From contig NZ_JAFMYV010000003.1 in assembly GCF_017353185.1 (NCBI RefSeq), positions 248,001 to 312,000 on the forward strand: a DNA stretch of 64,000 nt, written 5' to 3'. This DNA is from Fibrella rubiginis (GTDB lineage: Bacteria > Bacteroidota > Bacteroidia > Cytophagales > Spirosomataceae). Positions 32,949-42,504 of the stretch are shown piece after piece; within the stretch, counting starts at the first letter, position 1; each line of letters starts with the position of its first letter. Below the pieces are notes generated by a model that saw only the letters and a program-made list of their open reading frames with translations, searched no databases and had not been told where the DNA came from. Both the position numbers and the translations under genes were made by a program.

Positions 32949-33500
32949 ATGAAACGCTACATCATCCTGTTTATCGCACAGGTATTTCTATCTTTTCCTT
33001 CATTTGGGCAGTTGTTTTCAACGCAAACTGGTGAGACCAGCTTTTTTTCAGAAACGCCCGTCGAAAACATTGCGGCCATTAATAAATCAGTTGGTGCCAT
33101 GCTCAACACGGCGACGAACGAAATAGCCGTCGGCATAAAAATGACCGCCTTCGATTTTCCAAATAAGCTCATGAAGGAACATTTTAACGAGAACTATGTA
33201 GAATCGGAAAAATACCCGATCAGCATGTTTAAAGGAAAAATTACCGAAGCGATTGACTACGCAAAAAACGGAACGTATACCGTAACAGCCAAAGGACAAT
33301 TAATTATCCACGGTATTGCGCAACCAAGAGAACTGCGGGGCACCTTGACCATTGAAGATCAAAAGATTACGCTAATCAACAATTTTGACGTAAAACTGGT
33401 AGATCACAAAATTGACGTACCCAAACTGGTTTTCACAAAAGTGGCCGAAGTCATTGCGGTAAAATCGAAATACGTATTCAATCCCTACGTAAAAAAATAA
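32949..33500 (+). CDS. YceI-family periplasmic protein
   Basis: The 183-aa product has a signal peptide (ILFIAQVFLSFPSFGQ). The mature part follows the YceI lipocalin-like fold: FFSETPVENIAAINKSVGA, then FPNKLMKEHFNENYVESEKYP and KGQLIIHGIAQPREL. YceI proteins bind isoprenoid-like lipids in the periplasm. DUF5777 and YceI genes are often neighbours in Bacteroidota, so the two were probably an operon before the IS5 event; its promoter may now be lost or supplied by the element. Confidence 0.75.
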   Translation: MKRYIILFIAQVFLSFPSFGQLFSTQTGETSFFSETPVENIAAINKSVGAMLNTATNEIAVGIKMTAFDFPNKLMKEHFNENYVESEKYPISMFKGKITEAIDYAKNGTYTVTAKGQLIIHGIAQPRELRGTLTIEDQKITLINNFDVKLVDHKIDVPKLVFTKVAEVIAVKSKYVFNPYVKK

Positions 33501-33538
33501 TCCTTTTCTGTTTCTCGGCAGTATTTCGATAGCCGCAC

Positions 33539-33660
33539 CTATTGTTTCATCCATACTACGCTCACCCCACCGGTTTGGCTCGCATCGGCGTAGGGAACAA
33601 GCACCAGGTCGCGGGCCTTTCCGTTTACCAGGGCACTTATACCATGCGGCTGCGTGCCAA
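33539..33660 (-). pseudogene. glycoside hydrolase-like C-terminal remnant
   Basis: The minus strand reads ALVNGKARDLVLVPYADASQ then a TGGVSVVWMKQ end and a stop. This resembles the C-terminus of beta-L-arabinofuranosidase-type (GH127-like) enzymes. Only about 40 codons remain; upstream is frame-shifted. Confidence 0.4.
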
Positions 33661-33937
33661 CCCAGCGGGGCTATTTGCCCTGTTTTCGGTGTTTGAGCAC
33701 CACGGCAGGCGGCAGGAGCCAGCCTTACCCGACCACCGTAACGGGGCCATCTCCCCCTGTTCTACGCAGCATCGCTTTCGTTGCAGGCCCTTGCAGGCGA
33801 AGTGTGCGCTTGATGCGCCAAAAGCTGGATGAGTAGCCGATTAAATTTTGATCGACTACATAACCTTTAGGGGGATGTAGCTGGTTTAGCAGAAACTGCC
33901 AAAATTCTCACCGGCAGTTTATCATCCAACTCAAGCT
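33661..33937. other. intergenic, nothing intact
   Basis: It probably contains more of the decayed minus-strand hydrolase and the promoter of the gene at 33938. Confidence 0.3.
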
Positions 33938-34273
33938 ATGAAGAACTCACTAATCTTCCTCTGTATGGTTATCGGCCTGTTTATGTCAGTGAATACACTG
34001 GCTCAGAATGCTACGCCCGACGGTAAACTGTCGGTAGAGGAGCGTATGGCTAAGGCCCGTGCCGCCAGGGCTGAAAAGCGATCAAATGCCTCGGCGGCTA
34101 ACCAGTCCGGGTCGCCTCAAAAAGTAATACGGGCAACACCAGCCGACTACAAAGCCCCCGTTGACAAAGTACAGAAAGGCCCTAACGGAGAAGTTGTTTA
34201 TACCGGCGAACGGGGAGGAAAATATTACATCAACAAGAACGGCAACAAGACCTTTTTAAGCAGCAACCAGTAA
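33938..34273 (+). CDS. small secreted protein with a PBCV-type basic adaptor domain
   Basis: The 111-aa product has a signal peptide (LIFLCMVIGLFMSVNTLAQ), a charged Ala/Lys/Arg linker (about 28-55) and a C-terminal domain KGPNGEVVYTGERGGKYYIN then KNGNKTFL. This GG-x-YYIN-x-xGxK pattern is the PBCV-specific basic adaptor domain, a short beta motif found as a tail in many bacterial and viral proteins. The role is unknown. A dead paralogue lies at 8979-9152. Confidence 0.65.
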   Translation: MKNSLIFLCMVIGLFMSVNTLAQNATPDGKLSVEERMAKARAARAEKRSNASAANQSGSPQKVIRATPADYKAPVDKVQKGPNGEVVYTGERGGKYYINKNGNKTFLSSNQ

Positions 34274-34279
34274 GCTTTT

Positions 34280-34302
34280 CGCCACCAAACAGCCTGGTGG
34301 CG
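34280..34302. terminator. hairpin terminator
   Basis: CGCCACCA and TGGTGGCG pair around a 7-nt loop directly after the stop codon of the adaptor-domain protein. Confidence 0.5.
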
Positions 34303-34547
34303 TTGACTGATAAACCCGCGTTTGTTGACTGGCCCTGTTCCCTACGGTTGCACAAGAGGCAGTTGGTCATAATTCCACAACACTGAGGCAGGTTCACCAC
34401 GTTTGCGTTCGGGCCAATAATCTAGTTAACACGTCGAATAAATAGACAACTAACTGGAATGGGGCTTTTTCCTTGATAGCATGGTTTTTGGCAAGCCAGT
34501 TTGCAGAGCCACACCGGTAATGATTTCCCCGTTGGAAGTCGCCGGTG
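34303..34547. other. intergenic, nothing recognised
   Basis: It holds the promoter region of the membrane protein gene at 34548; no motif could be fixed. Confidence 0.3.
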
Positions 34548-35615
34548 ATGGACATAACGAATCAACCAAAAACAGCAATGGAACGTGAACCGTTATACGC
34601 CACTAGTCCCAGCGGAGGGATGGATTTTATGAAGCGCATTTCTTGGAGCGCCGTATTTGCCGGGGTGCTGGTTGCTATTGTTACACAGATGCTGCTTACC
34701 CTGCTGGGTTTGGGCATTGGTCTGGGTACCATCGACGCCGTTCAGGAGCGCAATCCAACGGATGGATTGGGTACGGGTAGTGCCATCTGGTACATCATCA
34801 GCAGTCTGGTGTCGCTGTTGCTTGGCGGCTGGGTGGCGGGTCGGCTGGCAAGTGCCCCCCGGTTGTTCGACGGCATTATTCACGGGGTGTTGACTTGGTG
34901 CCTGGTCACGCTGCTCACCATCTATTTCCTCACTACAACCATTGGCAGCATCATTGGTGGTGCAGGCAGGCTGGTGGGTGGTATTGTGAGCACAGCAGGC
35001 TCGGCTGCCGCCGCCGCCGCACCCGGCATTGGTGATGCCGTAAAAGGACAGCTTAAAGAGAACGGTGTCGATCTTGACAACCTGGATCTGGGCGATCTGA
35101 AAAACGAAGCCAACAAGATTCTGCGCCAGACGGGTGACCCAAACCTGAATCCAAAAACCCTGGAGCGTAAAGCCAACCAGGCGGGCAATGAGGCCGAAAA
35201 TGCCGCCGACAAAGCCGCCAGCAATCCACAGGCTGCCGACGACGTTGCGGGTGGTTTGTTTAACCGTCTTTTCAAACAGGGGCAGGCTACTGTCAACAGT
35301 GTAGACCGGGAAGACGCCGTTAATGTGGTTATGAAGCGAAGCGGTAAGAGCCGGGCCGAAGCGGAGCAGACAGTCGACAACTGGATTAAAACCTACGAGC
35401 AGGCCCGTGTCAAGTTCGAGCAAACCAAGAAAGAAGCCGAAGTGAAGGCCCGCCAAACGGCTGACGACGCTGCCTCGGCAGGTTCAAAGGGTGCCATCTT
35501 TGGGTTCTTTGGCCTGCTCCTCGGCGCCGCCGCTGCAGGATACGGTGCCAAAATGGGTACCGACTCCAAAGACGATGACAACCGTCTTGACCGTCCCGTG
35601 CGCCCTGTGCGGTAA
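34548..35615 (+). CDS. TIGR04086-like membrane protein with a long soluble tail
   Basis: The 355-aa protein has an N-terminal membrane part: RISWSAVFAGVLVAIVTQML, then a glycine-rich helix pair ending GLGIGLGTID, SLVSLLLGGWVAGRLA and a further helix. This resembles the YrzE/TIGR04086 group. Residues about 140-330 are soluble, Ala/Asp/Lys-rich and helical, and a last helix (KGAIFGFFGLLLGAAAAGYG) returns to the membrane. It lies upstream of the YsnF-like gene; both are typical of an envelope-stress group. Function unknown. Confidence 0.6.
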   Translation: MDITNQPKTAMEREPLYATSPSGGMDFMKRISWSAVFAGVLVAIVTQMLLTLLGLGIGLGTIDAVQERNPTDGLGTGSAIWYIISSLVSLLLGGWVAGRLASAPRLFDGIIHGVLTWCLVTLLTIYFLTTTIGSIIGGAGRLVGGIVSTAGSAAAAAAPGIGDAVKGQLKENGVDLDNLDLGDLKNEANKILRQTGDPNLNPKTLERKANQAGNEAENAADKAASNPQAADDVAGGLFNRLFKQGQATVNSVDREDAVNVVMKRSGKSRAEAEQTVDNWIKTYEQARVKFEQTKKEAEVKARQTADDAASAGSKGAIFGFFGLLLGAAAAGYGAKMGTDSKDDDNRLDRPVRPVR

Positions 35616-35754
35616 ACGCACAAACGGGGTAGGCTCAGCTGTCAAATGCCAGGCAACGCCCCACAACCTTACCCAATACCGAACGTCCGGTCTGTTATGT
35701 AGACCCTCGTTATAAATCAACGTTTTTCAATTCAACCCAAAACTAGTTCCAGAC

Positions 35755-36678
35755 ATGGCACTTACCGTAGTCGGCATTTTCGACAATGCTACCCAAGCCC
35801 AACAAGCCGTTGAAGCCCTTGTTAACAAAGGCATCAGCCGCGACAACATTGATCTATCTGCCAGCCGCGACTCAGAAGGTAGCAACACCGGCATGACCGG
35901 CAGCACCAACAATACCGGTGCCATTATTCCAGACCGGCACACCAACACATCGGGCACAATGACCGAAGAGGTTGTAGACGACACCAAAGATGTGGGCAGC
36001 AGCATTGGCAACTTCTTTAGCTCACTGTTTGGTGATGACAACGACGACGATCATCGCCGTTATGCTACTGTAGCCGAGCGGGGATCAGTAGTAACGGTAC
36101 ACGCACAAACCGAGGCTGAGGCCGAAGATGCCGCCGACATTCTGGATGATAACGGCGCTGTGGACGTAGACGAGCGTGCTGCCCAGTACGGGTACGGAGC
36201 TACGTCGGCCAACATGACCGACACCACCCGTCCGGCTGTGACCGACGGCGATCAGACGCTCAAAGTCATCGAAGAGAATCTGGAAGTGGGCAAGCGCACA
36301 GTAGAAACCGGCGGTGTTCGGCTGCGGAGCCGGATTATCGAAAAGCCGGTGGAAGAAAGCGTGCGGCTGCGCGAAGAGCGCGTAGTGGTGCAGCGTAACC
36401 CCGTAAACCGTCCTGCCTCAACGGCTGACCTCGATGCCTTTAAAGAAGGCCAAATCGAATTGACCGAACATGCCGAACGGGCGGTGGTGTCGAAAACGGC
36501 CAACGTAGTTGAAGAGATCACGGTAGGGAAAACTGTATCGGAGCGCGACGAGGTGGTTCGCGACACAGTCCGCAAAACCGAAGTCGACGTTGAGCAATTG
36601 GGCAATACCGAGCAGACAACCCGCCCGGCTAGCGGCGATCAGAGCACCGACACCGACGTGACTTACTCAACGAAGTAA
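35755..36678 (+). CDS. YsnF/AvaK-like stress protein (DUF2382)
   Basis: The 307-aa protein starts with a general-stress-protein-17M-like flap (LTVVGIFDNATQAQQAVEAL) and ends with the DUF2382 domain: LKVIEENLEVGKRTVETGGV, VRLREERVVVQRNPVN and the charged VVEEITVGK repeat. Such proteins appear under oxidative, osmotic or desiccation stress in many bacteria; the molecular role is not known. The linker is Asp/Thr-rich and likely disordered. A terminator follows at 36708. Confidence 0.8.
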   Translation: MALTVVGIFDNATQAQQAVEALVNKGISRDNIDLSASRDSEGSNTGMTGSTNNTGAIIPDRHTNTSGTMTEEVVDDTKDVGSSIGNFFSSLFGDDNDDDHRRYATVAERGSVVTVHAQTEAEAEDAADILDDNGAVDVDERAAQYGYGATSANMTDTTRPAVTDGDQTLKVIEENLEVGKRTVETGGVRLRSRIIEKPVEESVRLREERVVVQRNPVNRPASTADLDAFKEGQIELTEHAERAVVSKTANVVEEITVGKTVSERDEVVRDTVRKTEVDVEQLGNTEQTTRPASGDQSTDTDVTYSTK

Positions 36679-36707
36679 GCGTCGACACCTATTAGTAACA
36701 GCCCAGT

Positions 36708-36747
36708 AAACAACGTGGTAGCCTTCAACAAGCGCCACGTTGTTTTG
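36708..36747. terminator. hairpin terminator
   Basis: AAACAACGTGG at 36708-36718 pairs with CCACGTTGTTTTG at 36735-36747; the right arm ends in a short T-run. Confidence 0.7.
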
Positions 36748-36830
36748 CTAATAGGTCAGTTCGGCCGGTACATATGACCTGTTTCGACCTGTTCCATCAT
36801 CTCATTTCTTCCTGCATTCATTCTGCTTAT

Positions 36831-38114
36831 ATGGCAACTCTGTTACTCGACCATTTGAGGTCGGTTTTTACAGGTCCGGCAATCAATGACCTGGCCCGCA
36901 TCACTGGTGAAGACATCGCCCATACCCAGAAAGCAATTGATGGCTTACTACCGGCTATCACAGCGGGTGTCATTAACCAGATAGCGACAAGCGAAGGGGC
37001 CACAAAACTCAACAGCCTGTTAACTACTACTTCCTTCAGTACCGATCCGAGTGTCAATCAGTTGGTTGGGCAGGATGAACACCGGCAGAAAGCCGCCGCG
37101 TCGGGTAATCGGCTGCTCCAGCAACTGTTCACCGATCGCGTTGAGCGACTGCCCGAGGTTATTGCTTCGCATAGCGGTATCAATACAAGTTCAGCCAGCA
37201 CAATAACCGGCCTGGTTATGTCGGTGTTGATGGGCTTTTTGCACAGGGAACTTACTACTCAGAACCTGACCGGATCTCAACTCGCCAGTATGCTGCGGGG
37301 AGACTCGGAGTCTGTACGTAGCGCCATACCTGCCGCTTTACTCCCGTTGCTCGGCTGGTTTATCGGGGGCGACACAACCCGTCTGGCAACACCCTTACGT
37401 ACCGAAACGGTCAGTCAGCCCATCAGAAACGATCAGGCAGCGGGCACTCCCTGGTGGCGGTGGTTACTGTACCTGCTGCCGATGCTGTTGCTGTTTTTGC
37501 TGTTGCGTAACTGTGGTAAGGGAGACAATAAAGCAACAACCACTACCGACACAACCACAACGGCACCAGTAAATAACGGTGCTGGCGCGGCAGTAACGGC
37601 CGATACAGTAGCCAGCGATCTGGACGGTAACGGGCCAGATTCTGTGTCGCTAAACAAACCGGAAGTACGGGTGGGCGTAGACTTGCCCGGCGGGCGGCAA
37701 CTGAACGTAGCCGAAAACTCATTCAACTATTCGCTGGCCAGATTTCTGGCTGCCAAAAACGGTAAGACGCCCAAAGTATTCACCTTCGATAACCTGACGT
37801 TCGATACCAATTCGGCCCGGATTACAGATAAGGCGCGGACTAACGTAGACGATCTGATTCAGATCATGCAAGCCTACCCCACACTAGCGATCCGGATTGA
37901 GGGCAACACCGACAGCACCGGCGACGACGCCATTAACGACCCCTTGTCGGGTGAGCGGGCCGAGGCGGTGAAAGAAGCGCTGATCAAAGGAGGTATCTCG
38001 GCCGACCGCATTGCCACCCGCGAACGGGGTGATTCAAAGCCAGTAGCCTCAAACGCGACGCCGGACGGGCGGGAGAAAAACCGCCGCATCGACGTTATTG
38101 TTACCAAAATGTAG
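36831..38114 (+). CDS. DUF937-OmpA fusion protein
   Basis: ATG 36831 gives 427 aa; the earlier start at 36774 adds an unlikely leader. Residues 1-180 match DUF937 (YidB-like; LDHLRSVFTGPAINDLARIT, later an LLPLLGWFIGG end). One membrane helix follows (WWRWLLYLLPMLLLFLLLRN), a Thr-rich linker, and a C-terminal OmpA domain that binds peptidoglycan: FDTNSARI, IRIEGNTDSTGDD, and a NRRIDVIV end. The topology puts DUF937 in the cytoplasm and OmpA in the periplasm. It closes the stress group. Confidence 0.75.
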   Translation: MATLLLDHLRSVFTGPAINDLARITGEDIAHTQKAIDGLLPAITAGVINQIATSEGATKLNSLLTTTSFSTDPSVNQLVGQDEHRQKAAASGNRLLQQLFTDRVERLPEVIASHSGINTSSASTITGLVMSVLMGFLHRELTTQNLTGSQLASMLRGDSESVRSAIPAALLPLLGWFIGGDTTRLATPLRTETVSQPIRNDQAAGTPWWRWLLYLLPMLLLFLLLRNCGKGDNKATTTTDTTTTAPVNNGAGAAVTADTVASDLDGNGPDSVSLNKPEVRVGVDLPGGRQLNVAENSFNYSLARFLAAKNGKTPKVFTFDNLTFDTNSARITDKARTNVDDLIQIMQAYPTLAIRIEGNTDSTGDDAINDPLSGERAEAVKEALIKGGISADRIATRERGDSKPVASNATPDGREKNRRIDVIVTKM

Positions 38115-38140
38115 GGTCACCACTGATGCCTGTTTTACTT

Positions 38141-38177
38141 AAAAAGCCGCGCCAGCTATTGCTGAGCGCGGCTTTTT
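38141..38177. terminator. rho-independent terminator
   Basis: AAAAAGCCGCGC and GCGCGGCTTTTT pair around a 13-nt loop and end in a T-run, 27 nt after the OmpA-type gene. Confidence 0.85.
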
Positions 38178-38186
38178 AGTCAATAA

Positions 38187-38383
38187 ATGTTTTTTGTAAC
38201 TGGAACTGGTTGGCTTCGGGCTTTGGTGGGCTGGCGCATGGCCCTTCGACAAGCTCAGGGTGACAGCCCATCTAATGCAGTTCAGGTGCCTGATTCTAGT
38301 TTCCTGTCACCCTGAGCTTGTCGAAGGGCCATGCGCCAGCCCACCAAAGCCCGAAGCCAACCAGTTCCAGTTACAAAGAACAT
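38187..38383. repeat. large inverted repeat, 80-nt arms
   Basis: The arms 38187-38266 and 38304-38383 are reverse complements with one visible mismatch, around a 37-nt loop. The inner parts carry CCCTTCGACAAGCTCAGGG; the outer parts are unique to this site. It lies between convergent genes, 17 nt from the stop of the oxidoreductase. Confidence 0.9.
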
Positions 38384-38400
38384 CAACACCAGAATCCTGA

Positions 38401-39855
38401 TCAGGCTCGCTTCTTTTTACCTTTTGCGCCACCTGCCACGGCTACGGGCTGCCCTTTTTTGGTCATCGTGACAGGGTCCCATTCCACCACTTTCTGGTCG
38501 AAATAGCTTTCGTTGCAGGCCAGCACAGGCGCGGCGGCGCGGAAACCGAAGACCGGATCTTCGATGGTGCCCTGACTACCCAGCCGCACGTTTTTGAAGA
38601 AGTCGGTAAAATGGGCCGTGTGGGCATCTTCGTTCTTGGGGGCATCGAAACGCACTTCTTTCACGGGTTCGGCGGTGCGGGTTTCCTGAGGATACTGCGC
38701 GTCGTACTGCTCTTTGAACTGCTGCTTCACCGGTTCAGTGAAGGTGAAATAGCTGTCATAGCCGCCATAGCCTGGCGCAACGGGCAGCTTCTTTTTGGTC
38801 AGAATGAGGTTGTCTTCCGAAAACTCGATCTGCCCTTCGTTGCCAATGATGCGCGTCACGTTGCTGATCTTGCCCGCGTTGGCGAAGTTCACCCGCAGCA
38901 CCATCTGGAAGGCCTCGTGGTTGTCGGTTTTGGGGTAGTCCATCACGCTCGTCATTACATCGGGCACGTCGCGGCCATCTTTCCAGTAAGCCAGATTACC
39001 CGACGAGAAAATGCGCGTTGGCCCCAGCGAATTGGTCACGAAATGTACACCCGTGATGAGGTGAACGAACAGGTCGCCCGCCACGCCGGTGCCGTAATCT
39101 TTGTAGTTGCGCCACCGGAAAAATCGCTTGGCGTCGAAGGGCCGTTTGGGGGCGTCGCCCAGGAAACGGTCCCAGTCCAGCGTGGTGAGTGAGGCATCCG
39201 GTGGCACCGAGTAGTTCCAGGCCCCAATGGCGTTGAAGCGGTCGTTGTTCGATTCGATGTAGTTGATCTGCCCAATGTCGCCTGCCTGCACCATACGCTT
39301 GGCCTCCTGAAACGACGAACTGCTGATGCGCTGACTGCCCACCTGCATCGTTTTGCCTGATTTCTTCCAGGCGTCGATCACGGGTTTGCCTTCGTTGATG
39401 TGCTGCACCATCGGCTTTTCGCAGTAAACGTGCTTCCCCGCTTTCAGGGCCTCGATGGTGATGTGGTCATGCCAGTGGTCGGGCACTACCACCAGCACGG
39501 CGTCGACGTCGGGGCGGGTCAGAATTTCGCGGAAATCGCGGGTGGCGAAGAGTTCTTTGTCTTTGCCAAAGGCCGTTTTGGCGTGCTCCAGACGGCCATC
39601 GTACAGATCCGACACGGCCACTAGCTCCACGTCGGGGCTGCGCAGGGCGGCCATCGTGTCGTAGTTACCCTGAATACCCATGCCAATGGTGGCAATACGG
39701 ATTTTGTCGTTAGGGCTGTTGCCTACCAGATTGGGGATGTAGGCGGGTGCGCCAACAAGGGGCGTGTTGCCTAAAACGGCTTGTATACCCCCCGTAGCGG
39801 CCAGGGCTGTGGCGGTGGAAAGGGTCTTGATAAACGTCCTGCGACTGGGTGTCAT
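38401..39855 (-). CDS. Gfo/Idh/MocA-family oxidoreductase, Tat-exported
   Basis: The 484-aa protein has a Tat signal (SRRTFIKTLSTATALAATGG), then the NAD(P)-binding fold (IRIATIGMGIQGNYDTMAAL) and the family's EKPMVQHINEGK segment (about residues 145-156) with the conserved Lys. The C-terminal half is the substrate domain. Secreted members with a Tat signal are common in Bacteroidota and act on sugars or sugar-like compounds; the substrate cannot be told. It is monocistronic. Confidence 0.8.
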   Translation of the reverse strand: MTPSRRTFIKTLSTATALAATGGIQAVLGNTPLVGAPAYIPNLVGNSPNDKIRIATIGMGIQGNYDTMAALRSPDVELVAVSDLYDGRLEHAKTAFGKDKELFATRDFREILTRPDVDAVLVVVPDHWHDHITIEALKAGKHVYCEKPMVQHINEGKPVIDAWKKSGKTMQVGSQRISSSSFQEAKRMVQAGDIGQINYIESNNDRFNAIGAWNYSVPPDASLTTLDWDRFLGDAPKRPFDAKRFFRWRNYKDYGTGVAGDLFVHLITGVHFVTNSLGPTRIFSSGNLAYWKDGRDVPDVMTSVMDYPKTDNHEAFQMVLRVNFANAGKISNVTRIIGNEGQIEFSEDNLILTKKKLPVAPGYGGYDSYFTFTEPVKQQFKEQYDAQYPQETRTAEPVKEVRFDAPKNEDAHTAHFTDFFKNVRLGSQGTIEDPVFGFRAAAPVLACNESYFDQKVVEWDPVTMTKKGQPVAVAGGAKGKKKRA

Positions 39856-39989
39856 GGCGATTTGTGGTTTCCGGGAAAAGCGTAAAAAAGGGGGTACTTA
39901 CCCACTACTAAACAATGAGTTGCGTATGTGCGTGAATTACTCATCTTTGCCGCGTTACCTCTTCTGCCACCATCCTGACTCTTTGCCCC

Positions 39990-42461
39990 ATGGAATCACT
40001 TTACATCCTGATTCTGATTGGTTTGTTTCTGTTTATCAATCAGAAGTTCGTTGCCCTGAAAGCCCTTTTCGAGCAGCAGCACAACGACCTGCTGCAACTG
40101 CGTAATCACCTGCTGGGCAACGTACCCGTGTCGGCCACCACCCCACCCGTTGTATTGCCCACCCCCCCCGCAACGCCTTACGCCAGCGAGTACGAGCCAC
40201 CAAAACCAGCGGTAACTCCACCCGTGCCTGCTGCCGTACCGCCGCCGGTCATCCCCGCGCCGCCCGTGCCTGCCGCCGATCTGGAACCCGTCCTGTCTAT
40301 TGCTGCGCCCGAAACACCCGTTGCGCCCAAAAAGAACCTGCTGGACCCCTCACTGCTGAATCCGCCCGTTGCTCCACCTGTGGAGGCGGGACCGGGCTGG
40401 TTTGCGCGGTTCCTGGCCGAAAACCCCGACATGGAGAAGTTCATCGGCGAGAACCTCATCAACAAAATCGGCATTGCCATTCTGGTGGCGGGCATTGGCT
40501 ACTTCGTGCGCTTTGCCATTGCCCAGGAGTGGGTCGGCGAAATAGGCCGGGTGCTCATCGGCGTGCTGGCCGGAGGGGCCTTGCTGGCTGTGGCACACCG
40601 CCTTCGCGACCGGTTTGCGGCGTTCAGTTCGGTGCTGGTGGCGGGGGGCTTGTCGGTGCTCTACTTCACCATCGCCATTGCCTTCTCCGATTATAAGATT
40701 TTGGGTCAGACAACGACCTTTGCCATCATGGTGGTCATCACGGGTTTTGCCGTAACCCTGTCCATTGCCTACAACCGCGTGGAACTGGCCGTGATGTCGC
40801 TGATTGGTGGGTTTGCCACCCCGTTTATGGTCAGCAGCGGGCAGGGCAATTACGTGGTACTGCTCACGTATATCCTTATCCTCGATGTGGGCATGCTGGT
40901 GTTGTCGGCGTTTAAGAAGTGGCCCCTGGTGCACTGGGTGGCCTATGTGGCTACGGTACTGCTGTTTGGTGCGTGGCTCTCGGCCGAGGTGCTAAGCCCG
41001 GTACCCAACCCACCGTATGTGGGTGCGCTGGTGTTTGCCAGCCTGTTCTACGCTGTGTTTGTGGTCCGTAATCTCTTCGACCGCCTCCGTTCCGAATCGA
41101 CGTTTACGGCGGTGGACATCTCCCTGTTTCTAAGCAATACGGCGCTGTACTACACGGCGGGCATGGCCGTCCTGGCGCACATCGACAAGGGGGCCTATCA
41201 GGGGCTATTTACGATTGCGCTGGGGGCGATCAATTTCGGCTACGCCGCCCTGTTGTTTCGCCGCTCGGCCGATACCACGCTGCTGTATTTGCTGATTGGG
41301 CTGGTGATCACGTTTGTGAGCCTGACCATTCCGGTGCAACTGGAAGGCAATTACATCACCATGTTCTGGGCACTGGAAGCCGTACTCCTGCTCTGGCTAA
41401 GTCAGCGCTCGGGGTTGCGGCTGCCCGCTACGGCCTCGGTTATTGTGCTGGTACTCATGGCGATTAGCCTGCTGATGGACTGGACAACGCTCTACGGCGA
41501 CTCGGCTACGGTGCTGCCCATATTGGTCAACAAAGCGTTTATCACGGGCCTGCTGGCTGTGGCGGGACTGGCGGGTACGTATTACCTGCTGGGGAAACAG
41601 GAGAAACCTATGTCATTTTGGGTGGGTGAGTTGGCCATTACGCCCTACCGCACGTTTATTGGCTATGCCTCGCTGGCTACGGTTTATCTGGTGGGTCTGC
41701 TCGAACTGCGCTATCAGCTTGTGGCGGCCTACGGGCTTGGTCCCAATACCCTGCTGATTCTTGGTACCTACAACCTGCTGGTGGCGCTGGCGGTGCTGGC
41801 CGTCGTGCAGCGGTTTGCTACCCTGCCGCGGCTGGGGGCTGCCGCCGTGCTGGGGGTGCTGGCGGTGGGATATTATATGTTCAGCCTTGCTCCCGTGGTA
41901 CCCGATTTGCTGTATGCCTACTTCACCGGTACCGAGCCAACCCGCGTGGGATTCCCTTTTCAATACGTCAACCTACTGGCGGTGGCGGGTATCCTGTATT
42001 TCCTCTTCCGAACCAAACCACAACTGACACCCACCGCCCCCGCGCTGGAAACTGCCTGGCCGTGGTTTCTGGTATTTACCGTCGTCTTCAGCCTTAGCTG
42101 GGTGCTCTGTGCCAACGTATTAGCCGTTCATTTTGCCGGTAGCGACGTGGTTCACACGCCCACGCAACAGGCCGTTTTCACGGACGATTACAACGCGCTG
42201 ATCCGCCAGATCATCAAGGTAGGCCTGCCTATCCTCTGGGGCGTCTGTGCGTTTGCATTCATGTACGTGGGCCTGGTGCGCCGCAACCGCACCTACCGCG
42301 TCCTCTCGCTCGGCCTGTTTGCGCTGACCCTGGCGAAGCTGTTTTTCTACGACATCCGGGGCATCTCCGAAGGGGGCCGCATCATTGCCTTCATCTCGCT
42401 GGGGGCCATCCTGCTCATTATCTCATTTATGTATCAGCGTATCAAGAAACTTGTGATGTGA
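39990..42461 (+). CDS. DUF2339 multi-pass membrane protein
   Basis: The 823-aa protein starts with one helix and a coiled segment (LKALFEQQHNDLLQLRNHLL), a long Pro-rich linker (about 45-130), then NLINKIGIAILVAGIGYFVR and some twenty further hydrophobic helices up to the C-terminus. The order (anchor, Pro linker, NKxGIxLLxxGxxYF motif, many helices) is characteristic of DUF2339. The role is unknown. The next gene encodes DUF3999; the pair is a recurrent one, suggesting a shared envelope function. Confidence 0.8.
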   Translation: MESLYILILIGLFLFINQKFVALKALFEQQHNDLLQLRNHLLGNVPVSATTPPVVLPTPPATPYASEYEPPKPAVTPPVPAAVPPPVIPAPPVPAADLEPVLSIAAPETPVAPKKNLLDPSLLNPPVAPPVEAGPGWFARFLAENPDMEKFIGENLINKIGIAILVAGIGYFVRFAIAQEWVGEIGRVLIGVLAGGALLAVAHRLRDRFAAFSSVLVAGGLSVLYFTIAIAFSDYKILGQTTTFAIMVVITGFAVTLSIAYNRVELAVMSLIGGFATPFMVSSGQGNYVVLLTYILILDVGMLVLSAFKKWPLVHWVAYVATVLLFGAWLSAEVLSPVPNPPYVGALVFASLFYAVFVVRNLFDRLRSESTFTAVDISLFLSNTALYYTAGMAVLAHIDKGAYQGLFTIALGAINFGYAALLFRRSADTTLLYLLIGLVITFVSLTIPVQLEGNYITMFWALEAVLLLWLSQRSGLRLPATASVIVLVLMAISLLMDWTTLYGDSATVLPILVNKAFITGLLAVAGLAGTYYLLGKQEKPMSFWVGELAITPYRTFIGYASLATVYLVGLLELRYQLVAAYGLGPNTLLILGTYNLLVALAVLAVVQRFATLPRLGAAAVLGVLAVGYYMFSLAPVVPDLLYAYFTGTEPTRVGFPFQYVNLLAVAGILYFLFRTKPQLTPTAPALETAWPWFLVFTVVFSLSWVLCANVLAVHFAGSDVVHTPTQQAVFTDDYNALIRQIIKVGLPILWGVCAFAFMYVGLVRRNRTYRVLSLGLFALTLAKLFFYDIRGISEGGRIIAFISLGAILLIISFMYQRIKKLVM

Positions 42462-42495
42462 CCCCACCCCCAGCCGAATCGGTCGGGGGTAGGGT
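42461..42495. repeat. imperfect hairpin between DUF2339 and DUF3999 genes
   Basis: ACCCCACCCCCAGCCGA and TCGGTCGGGGGTAGGGT form an imperfect palindrome. It starts at the last base of the DUF2339 stop and ends 9 nt before the next ATG. It may reduce read-through or protect the upstream mRNA. Confidence 0.5.
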
Positions 42496-42504
42496 AATCC
42501 CGCT

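Noticed and set aside
33542..33832. Plus-strand frame of 96 codons
   Set aside because: The minus strand gives a recognisable hydrolase tail (LVLVPYADASQTGG); the plus frame has no features.
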